Assembly: GCF_934643285.1 (NCBI RefSeq)
Contig: NZ_CAKUBT010000002.1
Location: forward strand, 1 to 64,000
Direction: 5' to 3'
DNA length: 64,000 nt
From: an uncultured Ellagibacter sp.
GTDB lineage: Bacteria; Actinomycetota; Coriobacteriia; Coriobacteriales; Eggerthellaceae
Below are positions 28,929 to 37,111 of the stretch, in pieces; within the stretch, counting starts at the first letter, position 1, and every line of letters starts with the position of its first letter. The notes beneath the pieces are model-generated. The model was not told where the DNA came from, searched no databases, and saw only the letters and a list, made by a program, of their open reading frames with translations. The translations under genes were made by a program, and so were the position numbers.

Positions 28929-29189
28929 CTACGAGAGCTTCGTGTACCCTGTCGCCTCGTAGAGCGTTGCGCATTTCGCGGCATCGCCCGTTACGGTATC
29001 GGCGACGAAGGCTTGCGCCTCTGCCGCACCTTCCGCCTTGAACTTAAGCGACATGCCGCACCCCGCGCTGATCTCGCGCGGAGTCGGGATGAGCGCAAAA
29101 GAGGCGCCCGCCGCCTTGAAGGCTGCTTGCGCCGCCATCGCGGCATGCGTCGAGTCGAAGGCGAGCACGAATGGTTGCGCGTCCGCCAT
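28929..29189 (-). CDS. DUF3343 putative Se/S carrier-like protein
   Basis: The 86-residue protein matches the DUF3343 pattern: an FALIPTPREISAGCGMSLKF core with a single conserved cysteine and glycine-rich turn. DUF3343 proteins are found next to yedF, selD and selA in many anaerobes and are annotated as putative selenium or sulfur carriers; this is known by association rather than biochemistry. It follows yedF by 15 bp and is probably co-transcribed with it. Confidence 0.88.
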   Translation of the reverse strand: MADAQPFVLAFDSTHAAMAAQAAFKAAGASFALIPTPREISAGCGMSLKFKAEGAAEAQAFVADTVTGDAAKCATLYEATGYTKLS

Positions 29190-29204
29190 CTGAGTTTCCC
29201 CCCA

Positions 29205-29813
29205 TTACAGCGTGATGGTCTTCGCGGACTCACGCATACGCTCGAGGATGTCGTACATGTTGGAAACCTCGCCGACGGAAAGCTCATCGGCAATGCCGAA
29301 AAAGTTCAGGCACGTGCCGCACACGAGTACTTCGGTGCCCTGCTCTTCGAGCTTTTTCACCGCCTCGATGACCTGCTCCTCTCCCGGTGCTACCAGCTTC
29401 ACGCCAGCGTTCATGAACAGAAGCGACGTCGGCGGATCGCCCGCCTCGGAAAGCGTGTAGAGAGCCATCTTCATAAGGTTGCGACCGAGCTCGAGATCGC
29501 CGTCGCCCACGAAATCCTTGCCGACGAACACGGAATATCCGCAACCGCCCGTGGTCGAGCACGCGCTTCCCGCCTCGGAAATGACGGCAGGAGCCTCGGT
29601 GCCGTCGCCCTCGCCGAAGGTAATGAGCCAGCCGCCCTCGATCTCGTCAACCGACGTGGCCATGCTCTTCTTCTTTCCGAGACGCGTGAGGTTTTTCACG
29701 GCCGTCTCGTTATCGACCTGGATAGCGAGCTCCGTTGCGCCCGCGTCGAGCTCCTTTTTCGCCATGACGAGAGGCATAGGGCATTGCTTGCCAAAACCGT
29801 CGAGGATTTTCAT
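29205..29813 (-). CDS. yedF: YedF, selenium-metabolism sulfurtransferase-like protein
   Basis: The 202-residue protein has an N-terminal TusA-like domain (MKILDGFGKQCPMPLVMAKK; CPxP motif) and a C-terminal DsrE-like domain with a thiol-rich segment (CGTCLNFFGI). This fusion is the selenium-linked YedF family, whose exact reaction is not settled; a role in Se delivery or Se/S discrimination is proposed. The ATG at 29813 has an AAGGA site. The CSTTGGCGY stretch gives extra cysteines. A parS palindrome lies 54 bp upstream, between yedF and the divergent selA. Confidence 0.9.
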   Translation of the reverse strand: MKILDGFGKQCPMPLVMAKKELDAGATELAIQVDNETAVKNLTRLGKKKSMATSVDEIEGGWLITFGEGDGTEAPAVISEAGSACSTTGGCGYSVFVGKDFVGDGDLELGRNLMKMALYTLSEAGDPPTSLLFMNAGVKLVAPGEEQVIEAVKKLEEQGTEVLVCGTCLNFFGIADELSVGEVSNMYDILERMRESAKTITL

Positions 29814-29866
29814 GGGGAATCCTTCCTTGCTGAGGCCCGTACATACGGGCACGGTAAATTGCGCTT

Positions 29867-29880
29867 GTTTCACGTGAAAC
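29867..29880. promoter_or_regulatory. parS site between yedF and selA
   Basis: A perfect GTTTCACGTGAAAC within a 22-bp perfect palindrome (29863-29884). It lies in the divergent promoter region, about 27.5 kb from the predicted origin. Confidence 0.93.
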
Positions 29881-30086
29881 AAGCTTCCAAGCAGGCGAAA
29901 ATGCAGAATGTCGCGCGGCGGCAGAATCGCGCGGCGAAAAATCGCTCTGTCAAGGATGAGTATAACGCAGAAACGCACAGGGTGCCCATCTGACGGACGC
30001 GATGGCCGCAATCGCGTCCGAGGGCGACGGAAAAGCCGCCCACTGTTACAATTTGAGTCACCGTTTCTCGCACGAAAGGCGCATTC

Positions 30087-31547
30087 ATGACTTCGCAGTC
30101 CCCGCACGATAAGCTCCGCTCGCTTCCTCAGGTTGAGGAAGTCCTCCACGATGCCTCGCTCGAGGCCCTCACCGAAAGCGTTCCCCGAGACTTGGTATGC
30201 GACGCTGTGCGCGCAAGCATCGACGAAGCGCGGCAAACTATCCTTGCAGGAAGCGACGCCGACACGTCCGTTCCGAGCATCGTGCGCGCGACCCGCATGA
30301 GGCTTCTCGCGCTGAACCGTCCCTCTTTGCGACGCGTCGTGAACGCAAGCGGCGTCATCATCCACACAAACCTTGGGAGAAGCGTTCTCGCGCCCGCCGC
30401 CGTGCAAGCGGTAAACGAGGTCGCAAGCGGATATTCAACGCTGGAGTACGACACCGACGCGATGGCGCGCGGCTCGCGGCACGCTCACTGCGAGCAGCTC
30501 ATCTGCACGCTCACCGGAGCTGAGGCCGCAATCGCCGTGAACAACAACGCCGCAGCGGTAATGATGGTGCTCTCCGAATTTGCCGCAGGTCACGAGGCTA
30601 TCGTCTCGCGCGGCGAGCTCGTCGAAATTGGCGGGTCGTTTCGCATCCCCGACATCATGGCGCAATCGCACGCCACCATGGTGGAGGTCGGTGCCACAAA
30701 CAAGACGCACCTCTCCGACTACATGCGAGCGGTCACGCCTGACACGGCCATGGTCTTGAAGGTGCATCCCTCTAACTACCGCCTGATCGGTTTCACAGAA
30801 TCGGTCGCCATCTCAGAACTGCGCGCGCTTGCCGACGAAGAGAACGCCGCGCGCGAGCAGACAGGCGAAACGAACGGCGGCAAGCTTCTCGTCTACGAGG
30901 ACCAGGGATCAGGCGCGTTCATGCGCTTGACCTGCTTCGGCGACTACGCCGAGCCCACCGTCGCCGAGTCGTTGCAAGCTGGAGCAGATCTCGTGTCGTT
31001 CTCAGGCGACAAGCTGCTTGGCGGCCCCCAGGCAGGCATCATAGTCGGTGCGAAGCCGCTGATCGCGCGCCTGAAGAAGAATCCGCTCGCCCGCGCGCTG
31101 CGGCTCGACAAGATGACGCTCGCGGCGCTCGAGGCCACGTTGCGCCTCTATCTGAACCCCGAGAATGCGCGCCGCGAGGTTCCCACCCTGCGCATGCTCA
31201 CCGAAACCGCTGATGAGGTTCGCGTCCGCACCAAGAAGCTTGCGAGCATGCTGAAGAAAGCGCTTCCCGCCGACGCCTGCGAGGTTTCCATCGTCGAGGA
31301 GATTTCCCGCGCGGGCGGCGGAGCCCTTCCCATGTGCGACATCCCCACCCATTGCGCGCAGGTCAAGTTCTTGCGAGGTGACGCGCTCTCATGCGATCGC
31401 CACCTTGTTTCGGAGCGCCCCGTTCCCGTTGTGGGGCGCTTGAAGAAAGACACACTACTCTTCGATGGGCGCACTGTGCTCGACGAGGGAGAGATGCAGG
31501 AAATCGTGCGCGCCTGCACCGAGTATTTCGAAGGGATCGACCGATGA
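30087..31547 (+). CDS. selA: L-seryl-tRNA(Sec) selenium transferase
   Basis: The 486-residue PLP enzyme converts seryl-tRNA(Sec) to selenocysteyl-tRNA(Sec) with selenophosphate. Recognisable motifs are VNASGVIIHTNLGRS near the N-terminal third, NNNAAAVMMVL, EIGGSFRIPDIM, KVHPSNYRLIGF and the PLP-lysine motif SGDKLLGGPQAG. Length is typical (E. coli 463). AAAGG precedes the ATG. Its stop overlaps the selB start (ATGA), the classic selA-selB operon. Confidence 0.96.
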   Translation: MTSQSPHDKLRSLPQVEEVLHDASLEALTESVPRDLVCDAVRASIDEARQTILAGSDADTSVPSIVRATRMRLLALNRPSLRRVVNASGVIIHTNLGRSVLAPAAVQAVNEVASGYSTLEYDTDAMARGSRHAHCEQLICTLTGAEAAIAVNNNAAAVMMVLSEFAAGHEAIVSRGELVEIGGSFRIPDIMAQSHATMVEVGATNKTHLSDYMRAVTPDTAMVLKVHPSNYRLIGFTESVAISELRALADEENAAREQTGETNGGKLLVYEDQGSGAFMRLTCFGDYAEPTVAESLQAGADLVSFSGDKLLGGPQAGIIVGAKPLIARLKKNPLARALRLDKMTLAALEATLRLYLNPENARREVPTLRMLTETADEVRVRTKKLASMLKKALPADACEVSIVEEISRAGGGALPMCDIPTHCAQVKFLRGDALSCDRHLVSERPVPVVGRLKKDTLLFDGRTVLDEGEMQEIVRACTEYFEGIDR

Positions 31548-33478
31548 AGAACCACGACCTCGTCCTGGGAACCGCAGGGCACATCGACCACGGCAAGTCC
31601 TCGCTTATCCTCGCGTTGACGGGCACCGATCCCGATCGCCTCTCGGAGGAGAAGCAACGAGGAATCACCATCGAGCTTGGCTTCGCGCGCCTTTCCCTCG
31701 ACGACGGCACCACCTTAGGCGTAGTCGACGTCCCCGGCCATGAGAAGTTCGTCCGCCAGATGATCTCGGGCTCGACTGGCATCGACATGGCGCTTCTGTG
31801 CATCGCAGCAGATGACGGCGTCATGCCGCAAACGACCGAGCACTTGGCCGTGCTGGAGCTGCTGCGCATCCCTACGCTCGTTGTCGCGCTCACAAAGACC
31901 GACCTCGTTGACGGCGAATGGGTCGAATTCATGATCGACGAGGTGAAAGGCCGCCTTGCGGGCGGGCCCTACGAGAGCGCCGAAATCGTTCCCGTCTCGA
32001 GCCGCACGGGAGAGGGACTCGACGATCTGAAAGCGGCGCTCAGCCGTGCAGCGAAAGTGACGAAGCGCCAAAAAGCATCCGACACTGCTCGCCTACCGAT
32101 CGACCGCGTCTTCACGATCAAAGGTGCAGGCACGGTCATCACGGGAACGCTCTGGAGCGGTGCCGTTTCCACAGGCGACGAACTTGAAGTGCTCCCAAGC
32201 GGACGCATATCCCGCGTGAGGAGCATCCAAATCCACGGGGAAAGCGTCGAGCGCGCCGAGGCTGGGCACCGTGTGGCGCTCAACCTGAACGCTCTTTCTA
32301 CCGACGAGGTACGCCCGGGTGATTTCCTCGCCACACCCCATACCGTCACCGCGACCGACCGCTTCGACGCCGATTTCACCTTCCTCGGCCTCCCCTCGTC
32401 CGATAAGCCCCTCGAAAGCGGGGCGCGCGTCCACGTTTCCCACGGAACACGCGAGGTCATAGGGCGAATCCTTCGCATCGGCGGCGGCCAGCCCATCGAG
32501 CGGGGCGAGCGCGTCTACGCGCAGATTCGCCTTGACGAGGAGCTTCCCGTATCTTGGCAAGACCATTTCATCGTGCGGTCGTACTCCCCCGTGCACGTCA
32601 TCGGCGGCGGCGTCGTGCTCCGCGCGCACCCTAAGCGCTCGACCACGGAGACTCCCGAGAAGATCGCGCTCCTCGATGCCTTGCGCGACGGAGACGGCGA
32701 TCGGGCGGCGGAATGCGCATTCAACCTCGAGAAGGCGCCGGTAACGTGCGAGGGCATCGTCCATGCAGCAGGATGCACTCGAAAGGCGGCGCAGAGTGCA
32801 CTCGAGTTGCTCGAGAAATCGCGCAAAGCCGTCCGCCTCTCATCCAGCCAGGCAGGGGCAGTTGAGTATTTCACCACGCCGCGCTATGTACAGAAGATGC
32901 GATCAGCGATTGAAAACGCCCTGCTCGCCTTCCATAACGAGAACCCGACATCGACCGGCATATCAAAGGAAGCGCTGCGTCAGAAAGCAGCCGCCCGCCT
33001 TTCCGCCGATTGCTTCGACGCTCTCTTAGCCGATGCGCAAGCCACCAAGCACGCTGTTGTCAACGGCGGCGAGGTTTGCCATCCCCAGGCGGGAGCTGGA
33101 GCTCAGGCGCTGGAGAAGCAAGCCGCAGAAGCCCTGCTTGCCGCACTTCGCGAGGCTGGTGAGTCGCCTGCGGCTCTCGATGAGATCTTCTCGAGCTGCA
33201 AGATCGAGCCTGCTCTCGGCCGACGCGCCATGGCTTCCCTCGAGAAAGCAGGCGAAGCGATGCGCGTCACGAAAGAGCTCGCTTTCGCTGCTGAAACGCT
33301 CTCCCAATTTGAGCAGGCGGTTCGCACATGCCTCGCCAACGGGGCCTCAGCGAGCGCCGCGGAGCTGAGGGATGCCATGGGCACCACCCGAAAGTACGCC
33401 ATCCCCCTGTTGGAATACTTCGACGGCAAGGGCATCACCCGCCGCTCAGGCGACGAGCGCGTACTGACAGGAAGATAA
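31544..33478 (+). CDS. selB: Selenocysteine-specific elongation factor
   Basis: The 644-residue GTPase carries G1 GHIDHGKSS, G3 DVPGHE and G4 TKTD, EF-Tu-like domains 2-3, and a C-terminal extension of about 250 residues that in SelB forms winged helices binding the SECIS hairpin. It delivers Sec-tRNA to UGA codons; targets visible here are fdnG and selD. Translation starts at ATG 31544, overlapping the selA stop. A terminator follows at 33603. Confidence 0.96.
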   Translation: MKNHDLVLGTAGHIDHGKSSLILALTGTDPDRLSEEKQRGITIELGFARLSLDDGTTLGVVDVPGHEKFVRQMISGSTGIDMALLCIAADDGVMPQTTEHLAVLELLRIPTLVVALTKTDLVDGEWVEFMIDEVKGRLAGGPYESAEIVPVSSRTGEGLDDLKAALSRAAKVTKRQKASDTARLPIDRVFTIKGAGTVITGTLWSGAVSTGDELEVLPSGRISRVRSIQIHGESVERAEAGHRVALNLNALSTDEVRPGDFLATPHTVTATDRFDADFTFLGLPSSDKPLESGARVHVSHGTREVIGRILRIGGGQPIERGERVYAQIRLDEELPVSWQDHFIVRSYSPVHVIGGGVVLRAHPKRSTTETPEKIALLDALRDGDGDRAAECAFNLEKAPVTCEGIVHAAGCTRKAAQSALELLEKSRKAVRLSSSQAGAVEYFTTPRYVQKMRSAIENALLAFHNENPTSTGISKEALRQKAAARLSADCFDALLADAQATKHAVVNGGEVCHPQAGAGAQALEKQAAEALLAALREAGESPAALDEIFSSCKIEPALGRRAMASLEKAGEAMRVTKELAFAAETLSQFEQAVRTCLANGASASAAELRDAMGTTRKYAIPLLEYFDGKGITRRSGDERVLTGR

Positions 33479-33602
33479 CGCAGCGCGCCCAGCGAGAAAA
33501 ACGGCACCGCACCTCACTGCGTGGCGAGCGCCCGACAAGCAAGCAAGAAGCGTCTCTTCCGAGAAACAAGCTTGCGCCGACAAACGCCCATCCACTAGCG
33601 AA

Positions 33603-33636
33603 AAGGCCTCAGACGGATTATTCCGCCTGAGGCCTT
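33603..33636. terminator. Terminator between selB and the LysR-effector-like gene
   Basis: AAGGCCTCAGACGG / CCGCCTGAGGCCTT pair with one mismatch around ATTATT. It can serve both convergent genes; the plus-strand tail is TCACC, so T-richness is poor, and the minus strand ends in TTTTCGC. Confidence 0.7.
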
Positions 33637-33660
33637 CACCGTTATGCGCGCCGCTTTCCC

Positions 33661-34317
33661 TTAGAGGGATGCAACATAGCGCTCGAGATTCTTCTTCAGT
33701 CGACCGAGGAAGCTTTCGCCCAGAGTGGAAAGCTCGGCATCTGCCTTCGTGATATACCCGAGATGGATTGTCACGTCCGTCTCGAGAGGAACGGTCGTCA
33801 GCGCCGGGCCGTCTGCGATGCCAACGAGAATACCGCTCGTCACCGTATAGCCATTGAGGGCTACACAGAGCTCGGAGAGCGAGGCGCGGTCGGTCGTCGC
33901 GATCTTCTTTGCGCATGCAGGGTCGCACACCGCTTCTTCCGCGAATTCAGCAGGCGCGTCTTTTCCCTGGTCAAAGTAGATATACGGCCAATCAGCAAGG
34001 TCGCCCAACGAAAGCGACTTCGCGTTCGACATCGGATGACTCGAGGGCAGGGCCACGCGCGGCGCCGACTGCACGAGCTCGGTATACTCCACGCCCGCCG
34101 TCTTGAACGCCTCGTCGAGAGCGGCATCCGAAGCGGACGTCTTGAGCAGAATGCCCAGTTCGCTCACTCCTTGCGCGACATCGTCGATGACGCCCTGCGT
34201 CGTGCGGTCGCGCAACGCGTAGGAATACTCATCGCCGCCTGCCGCAAGCACGGTGTGCGCGAACGTCTGCACATCGAAGAGGTAGTGCTGACCTGAAACC
34301 GAAAACGTTTTCGACAT
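33661..34317 (-). CDS. Stand-alone LysR-type effector-binding domain protein
   Basis: The 218-residue protein aligns by eye with residues about 90-300 of the full LysR regulator at 35849-36793 (FSVSGQHYLFDVQTF against LTVSTQHYAFSVQAF; QGVIDDV..SELGILL against GEIIDDV..SEIGILF), but it has no helix-turn-helix at all. The start MSKTFSVSG follows AAGGAG, and there are no upstream codons that could encode an HTH. It lies 10 bp after the CoA-ligase gene and is probably co-expressed. A ligand sensor, ligand-binding sink or heteromeric partner of the LysR protein is possible; none is shown. Confidence 0.8.
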   Translation of the reverse strand: MSKTFSVSGQHYLFDVQTFAHTVLAAGGDEYSYALRDRTTQGVIDDVAQGVSELGILLKTSASDAALDEAFKTAGVEYTELVQSAPRVALPSSHPMSNAKSLSLGDLADWPYIYFDQGKDAPAEFAEEAVCDPACAKKIATTDRASLSELCVALNGYTVTSGILVGIADGPALTTVPLETDVTIHLGYITKADAELSTLGESFLGRLKKNLERYVASL

Positions 34318-34327
34318 AGCCTTCTCC

Positions 34328-35668
34328 TTACTTCTGCGTACGCTCATCAACGAAACGGCTCGCTTTGTGTGCGGAAGACGTACCGAGCTTGCCCGCGTCG
34401 TACACGATCACCTTAGCAGGTCGCACGCCGCAATGGGCCTTCAATGCCGCCTCGACGCGCTTCGCAACCTCGGCATACGGCTCTTCGCTGCCAAACGCAC
34501 GCTCGACCGAGACCTCGTAACGGGTCGTGTAGTTCTCATCGTAGACGCGAATGGAGTACTCGCCGGTAAGGCCCTTCGACGCACGGACGACGTATTCCAC
34601 GTCGGAGGGGAACACGTTCACAGCGCCGACGATGAACATCTCGTCCTTGCGGCCGGTCACATGGATACGGGCAAGGGTGCGCCCGCATTCGCACTTGTCG
34701 GTGCTCACATATCCGATGTCGCCCGAGCGGAAGCGGATCATCGGGCGTGCCTTCTTCATGAGCGTCGTGTAGGTAAGCTCGCCGACGCTGCCCGGCTCGA
34801 GCACCTCACCGGTCGTTGGATCGACGGTTTCCACGAGAATCTGGTCCTCGACGATATGCAGGCCGTCTTTCGCCTCGCACATCGCAGCGCATGCACCGTA
34901 GATGTCGGACAGGCCGAAGAAGTCGACGACCTTAGCGCCCCACAAATCCTCAATCGCCTCGCGCGTCGACGAGATGGAGCCGCCTGGCTCGCCTGCGACG
35001 ATGATAGTGTGGATGCTGAAGTCCTCGCGCGGGTCGAACCCTTTCTCCTTCGCCTTCTCGCCAAGCGCCCAAGCATAAGAGGGGGACGTCCAGATGACGG
35101 TCGGCTGATACTGCTTCAGCACGAACAGCAAGCGGTCGGAAGGAACCGCACCCACCCAGATGGCGAGCGCGCCGAGCTCCTGTGCGCCCATGACGTCGGG
35201 GCCGCCGACGTAGAGCGCGAAGTTCAGCCCGTGCACATAGCGGTCGTTCGGACGCATACCCGCCTGCCAGAAAAGGCGCGCTTCGGTCGATTGCCACAGG
35301 TCGAAGTCCTCCTGCGTGAAGGGGCTCACCGTGGGAACGCCAGTCGAACCGGAAGAGGTCGCCATGAACACGACGTCTTCCTCGGGAACGGAGCACATCT
35401 CGCCGAAGAAGCTACCAACGTGCTGCGTCTCGCGCTCCGTCTTCTTATCGATGAAGGGGAACTTCTCAATGTCGGCGAGCGAGGTGATATCCTCGGGCTT
35501 CACGCCTGTCTCATCGAAAGAGCGCTTGTAGTACACCGTGTTCTCGTATGCGTACTTCACCATCGCCTGCAAGCGTTCGAGCTGGAGTTTTTCTAACTCA
35601 GGACGCGGCATGCACTCGATTTCGGGATCGTAGTATTTCTGATCGTAAGGTATGTTCTTCTTCGCCAT
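34328..35668 (-). CDS. PaaK-family acyl/aryl-CoA ligase
   Basis: The 446-residue protein resembles phenylacetate-CoA ligase: N-terminal LQAMVKYAYENTVYYKR, the ATP-binding loop SSGSTGVPT, YVGGPDVMGAQELG, the FFGLSDIYG adenylation motif, RFRSGDIG and the C-terminal TGRKDEMFIVGAVNVFP. It should activate a carboxylic acid with ATP and CoA; the substrate cannot be told from sequence (aryl acids are common in the family). Start ATG 35668 follows GAGGAG. Directly divergent from it is a LysR regulator and directly downstream a LysR-effector domain, forming a three-gene module. Confidence 0.88.
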   Translation of the reverse strand: MAKKNIPYDQKYYDPEIECMPRPELEKLQLERLQAMVKYAYENTVYYKRSFDETGVKPEDITSLADIEKFPFIDKKTERETQHVGSFFGEMCSVPEEDVVFMATSSGSTGVPTVSPFTQEDFDLWQSTEARLFWQAGMRPNDRYVHGLNFALYVGGPDVMGAQELGALAIWVGAVPSDRLLFVLKQYQPTVIWTSPSYAWALGEKAKEKGFDPREDFSIHTIIVAGEPGGSISSTREAIEDLWGAKVVDFFGLSDIYGACAAMCEAKDGLHIVEDQILVETVDPTTGEVLEPGSVGELTYTTLMKKARPMIRFRSGDIGYVSTDKCECGRTLARIHVTGRKDEMFIVGAVNVFPSDVEYVVRASKGLTGEYSIRVYDENYTTRYEVSVERAFGSEEPYAEVAKRVEAALKAHCGVRPAKVIVYDAGKLGTSSAHKASRFVDERTQK

Positions 35669-35848
35669 GCATATACTCCTCATTGTTGCTCATGGGTGCT
35701 TGATAATAAAACCACTCGAACTTGCTCGAGGCAAGCATTTGAATTGGACTTTCTTTTGAGTACTAGTTATCTTTCCAATCGATAGTTGCGTATAATGCAA
35801 TTACAATATCAAATTCTGATTGAACCGAACTTCCCAGGAAAGCGAATT

Positions 35849-36793
35849 ATGACTTTACAACAGCTTCGTTACCTCATAGCTATCGCGGAATATGGGTCCA
35901 TCAATGCTGCGGCTCAAAATCTCTACGCCTCGCAGTCCAACCTCTCCACGGCGATCAAGGAGCTTGAGGCTGAACTCGGAATCACCATATTCACCCGCAG
36001 CAATCGTGGCGTCACCCTCACCAATGACGGAACCGAGCTGCTCGGCTATGCGCGTCAGGTTATCCAACAGGCCGACATGCTCTCCGAGCGCTACGCAAAA
36101 GGGTCTTCGAGCCATGCGCGCCTGACAGTTTCGACGCAGCACTATGCCTTCAGCGTGCAAGCCTTTGTCGAAGTTGCCGAAATGTACACAGGAGACGAGT
36201 ACGAGTTCACCTTGAGAGAATGCCGAACTGGCGAGATTATCGACGACGTGCGTACCTTCCGTAGCGAGATTGGAATCCTGTTCCGCGATAGCTTCAACTC
36301 ACGTGTGCTCGACAAAGCCTTTGCTGATGCAAACGTCGTCTTCACGCCTCTCTTTGATGCGCTGGTTCATGTGTTCGTCGGCGAGCATCATCCACTTGCG
36401 AAGGCAAAAATCCTCACGCTTGACGATCTGGAAGATTATCCGCGCTATTCCTTTGAGCAGGGTACGGAAAACTCCTTCTATTACGCCGAAGAGCCATTCA
36501 ACCAGATTCCCCATAAGAAGGAGATCCGTTTCTCCGACCGCGGAACGTTGACGAACCTCCTTACCAATCATATCGGCTACACGTTGTCTACCGGCGTCCT
36601 CTCCTCCGAGATGCACACGGGCATCGTGTCCATCCCACTTGATACCCGTGGCCTTCCCGGCAGCAACGGGACGATGCAGGTCGGATACATTATCCATAGC
36701 CAGATGAAACGCAGCCAGCTTCTCGAGGATTATATTTCGATGCTCGAGAACGTCATGAGGGACAATCCGTTCGTCCACCCCTACAAGCACTAA
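35849..36793 (+). CDS. LysR-family transcriptional regulator
   Basis: The 314-residue protein has the LysR N-terminal winged HTH (MTLQQLRYLIAIAEYGSINA, ASQSNLSTAIKELEAELG, FTRSNRGVTLT) and a C-terminal effector domain. ATG 35849 is preceded by CAGGAAAG. Its effector domain is similar to the stand-alone protein at 33661. By LysR custom it probably controls the divergent CoA-ligase gene; the 180-bp gap has a TATAAT (35791-35796) and half-sites ATTGGA (35743) and TCCAAT (35774) that may be part of its operator. Confidence 0.92.
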   Translation: MTLQQLRYLIAIAEYGSINAAAQNLYASQSNLSTAIKELEAELGITIFTRSNRGVTLTNDGTELLGYARQVIQQADMLSERYAKGSSSHARLTVSTQHYAFSVQAFVEVAEMYTGDEYEFTLRECRTGEIIDDVRTFRSEIGILFRDSFNSRVLDKAFADANVVFTPLFDALVHVFVGEHHPLAKAKILTLDDLEDYPRYSFEQGTENSFYYAEEPFNQIPHKKEIRFSDRGTLTNLLTNHIGYTLSTGVLSSEMHTGIVSIPLDTRGLPGSNGTMQVGYIIHSQMKRSQLLEDYISMLENVMRDNPFVHPYKH

Positions 36794-36796
36794 AAA

Positions 36797-36824
36797 AGGC
36801 GATGTTTCACGTGAAACATCGCCT
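36797..36824. promoter_or_regulatory. parS within a 28-bp palindrome that can act as a terminator
   Basis: GTTTCACGTGAAAC (36804-36817) is the centre of a perfect 28-bp palindrome with AGGCGAT/ATCGCCT arms. On the minus strand it is followed by six T (36792-36797), which makes a credible rho-independent terminator for the DUF5679 gene. Confidence 0.85.
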
Positions 36825-36847
36825 CTCGCAAGCTGAGCGCATTCGGG

Positions 36848-36997
36848 TTATTTAACAGCGCCAATGCGGCAGATCTTGCCCCCGCAGTCAGGGCAGGTTC
36901 CCTTCATGATGGGCTTACCGTTTTTGGTAACACCCTCAACCGGGTTCTGCATTTCCTTCTTCGCCTTGCACTTGACGCAATATGCTTCGATGGCCAT
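36848..36997 (-). CDS. DUF5679 small zinc-ribbon protein
   Basis: The 49-residue protein has two CxxC pairs (YCVKCKAKKEM and GTCPDCGGKIC), arranged as a zinc ribbon, with the conserved NPVEGVTKNGKPIMKG segment of the DUF5679 family. Function is unknown; such small ribbons bind nucleic acids or proteins. It is a single gene on the minus strand ending at the parS/terminator palindrome. Confidence 0.85.
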   Translation of the reverse strand: MAIEAYCVKCKAKKEMQNPVEGVTKNGKPIMKGTCPDCGGKICRIGAVK

Positions 36998-37111
36998 TCC
37001 TATAAACCTCTCTATCGAATCGATATGGGTGGAACCAAAAGCCCGTTTCACCTCAAACGTTCGAAATTATACAGGAAGCAGACAATCTATCTCTAAGAAA
37101 TCCTACTCCCC

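Noticed and set aside
27560..28984. Long minus-strand open frame across the transporter
   Set aside because: It results from GC-rich codon bias of the transporter; the product is Asp/Gly/Val-rich low complexity without homology.
37045..37058. Parsimilar sequence GTTTCACCTCAAAC
   Set aside because: It has two central mismatches to parS (CACCTC instead of CACGTG), which would abolish ParB recognition; not counted among the nine.
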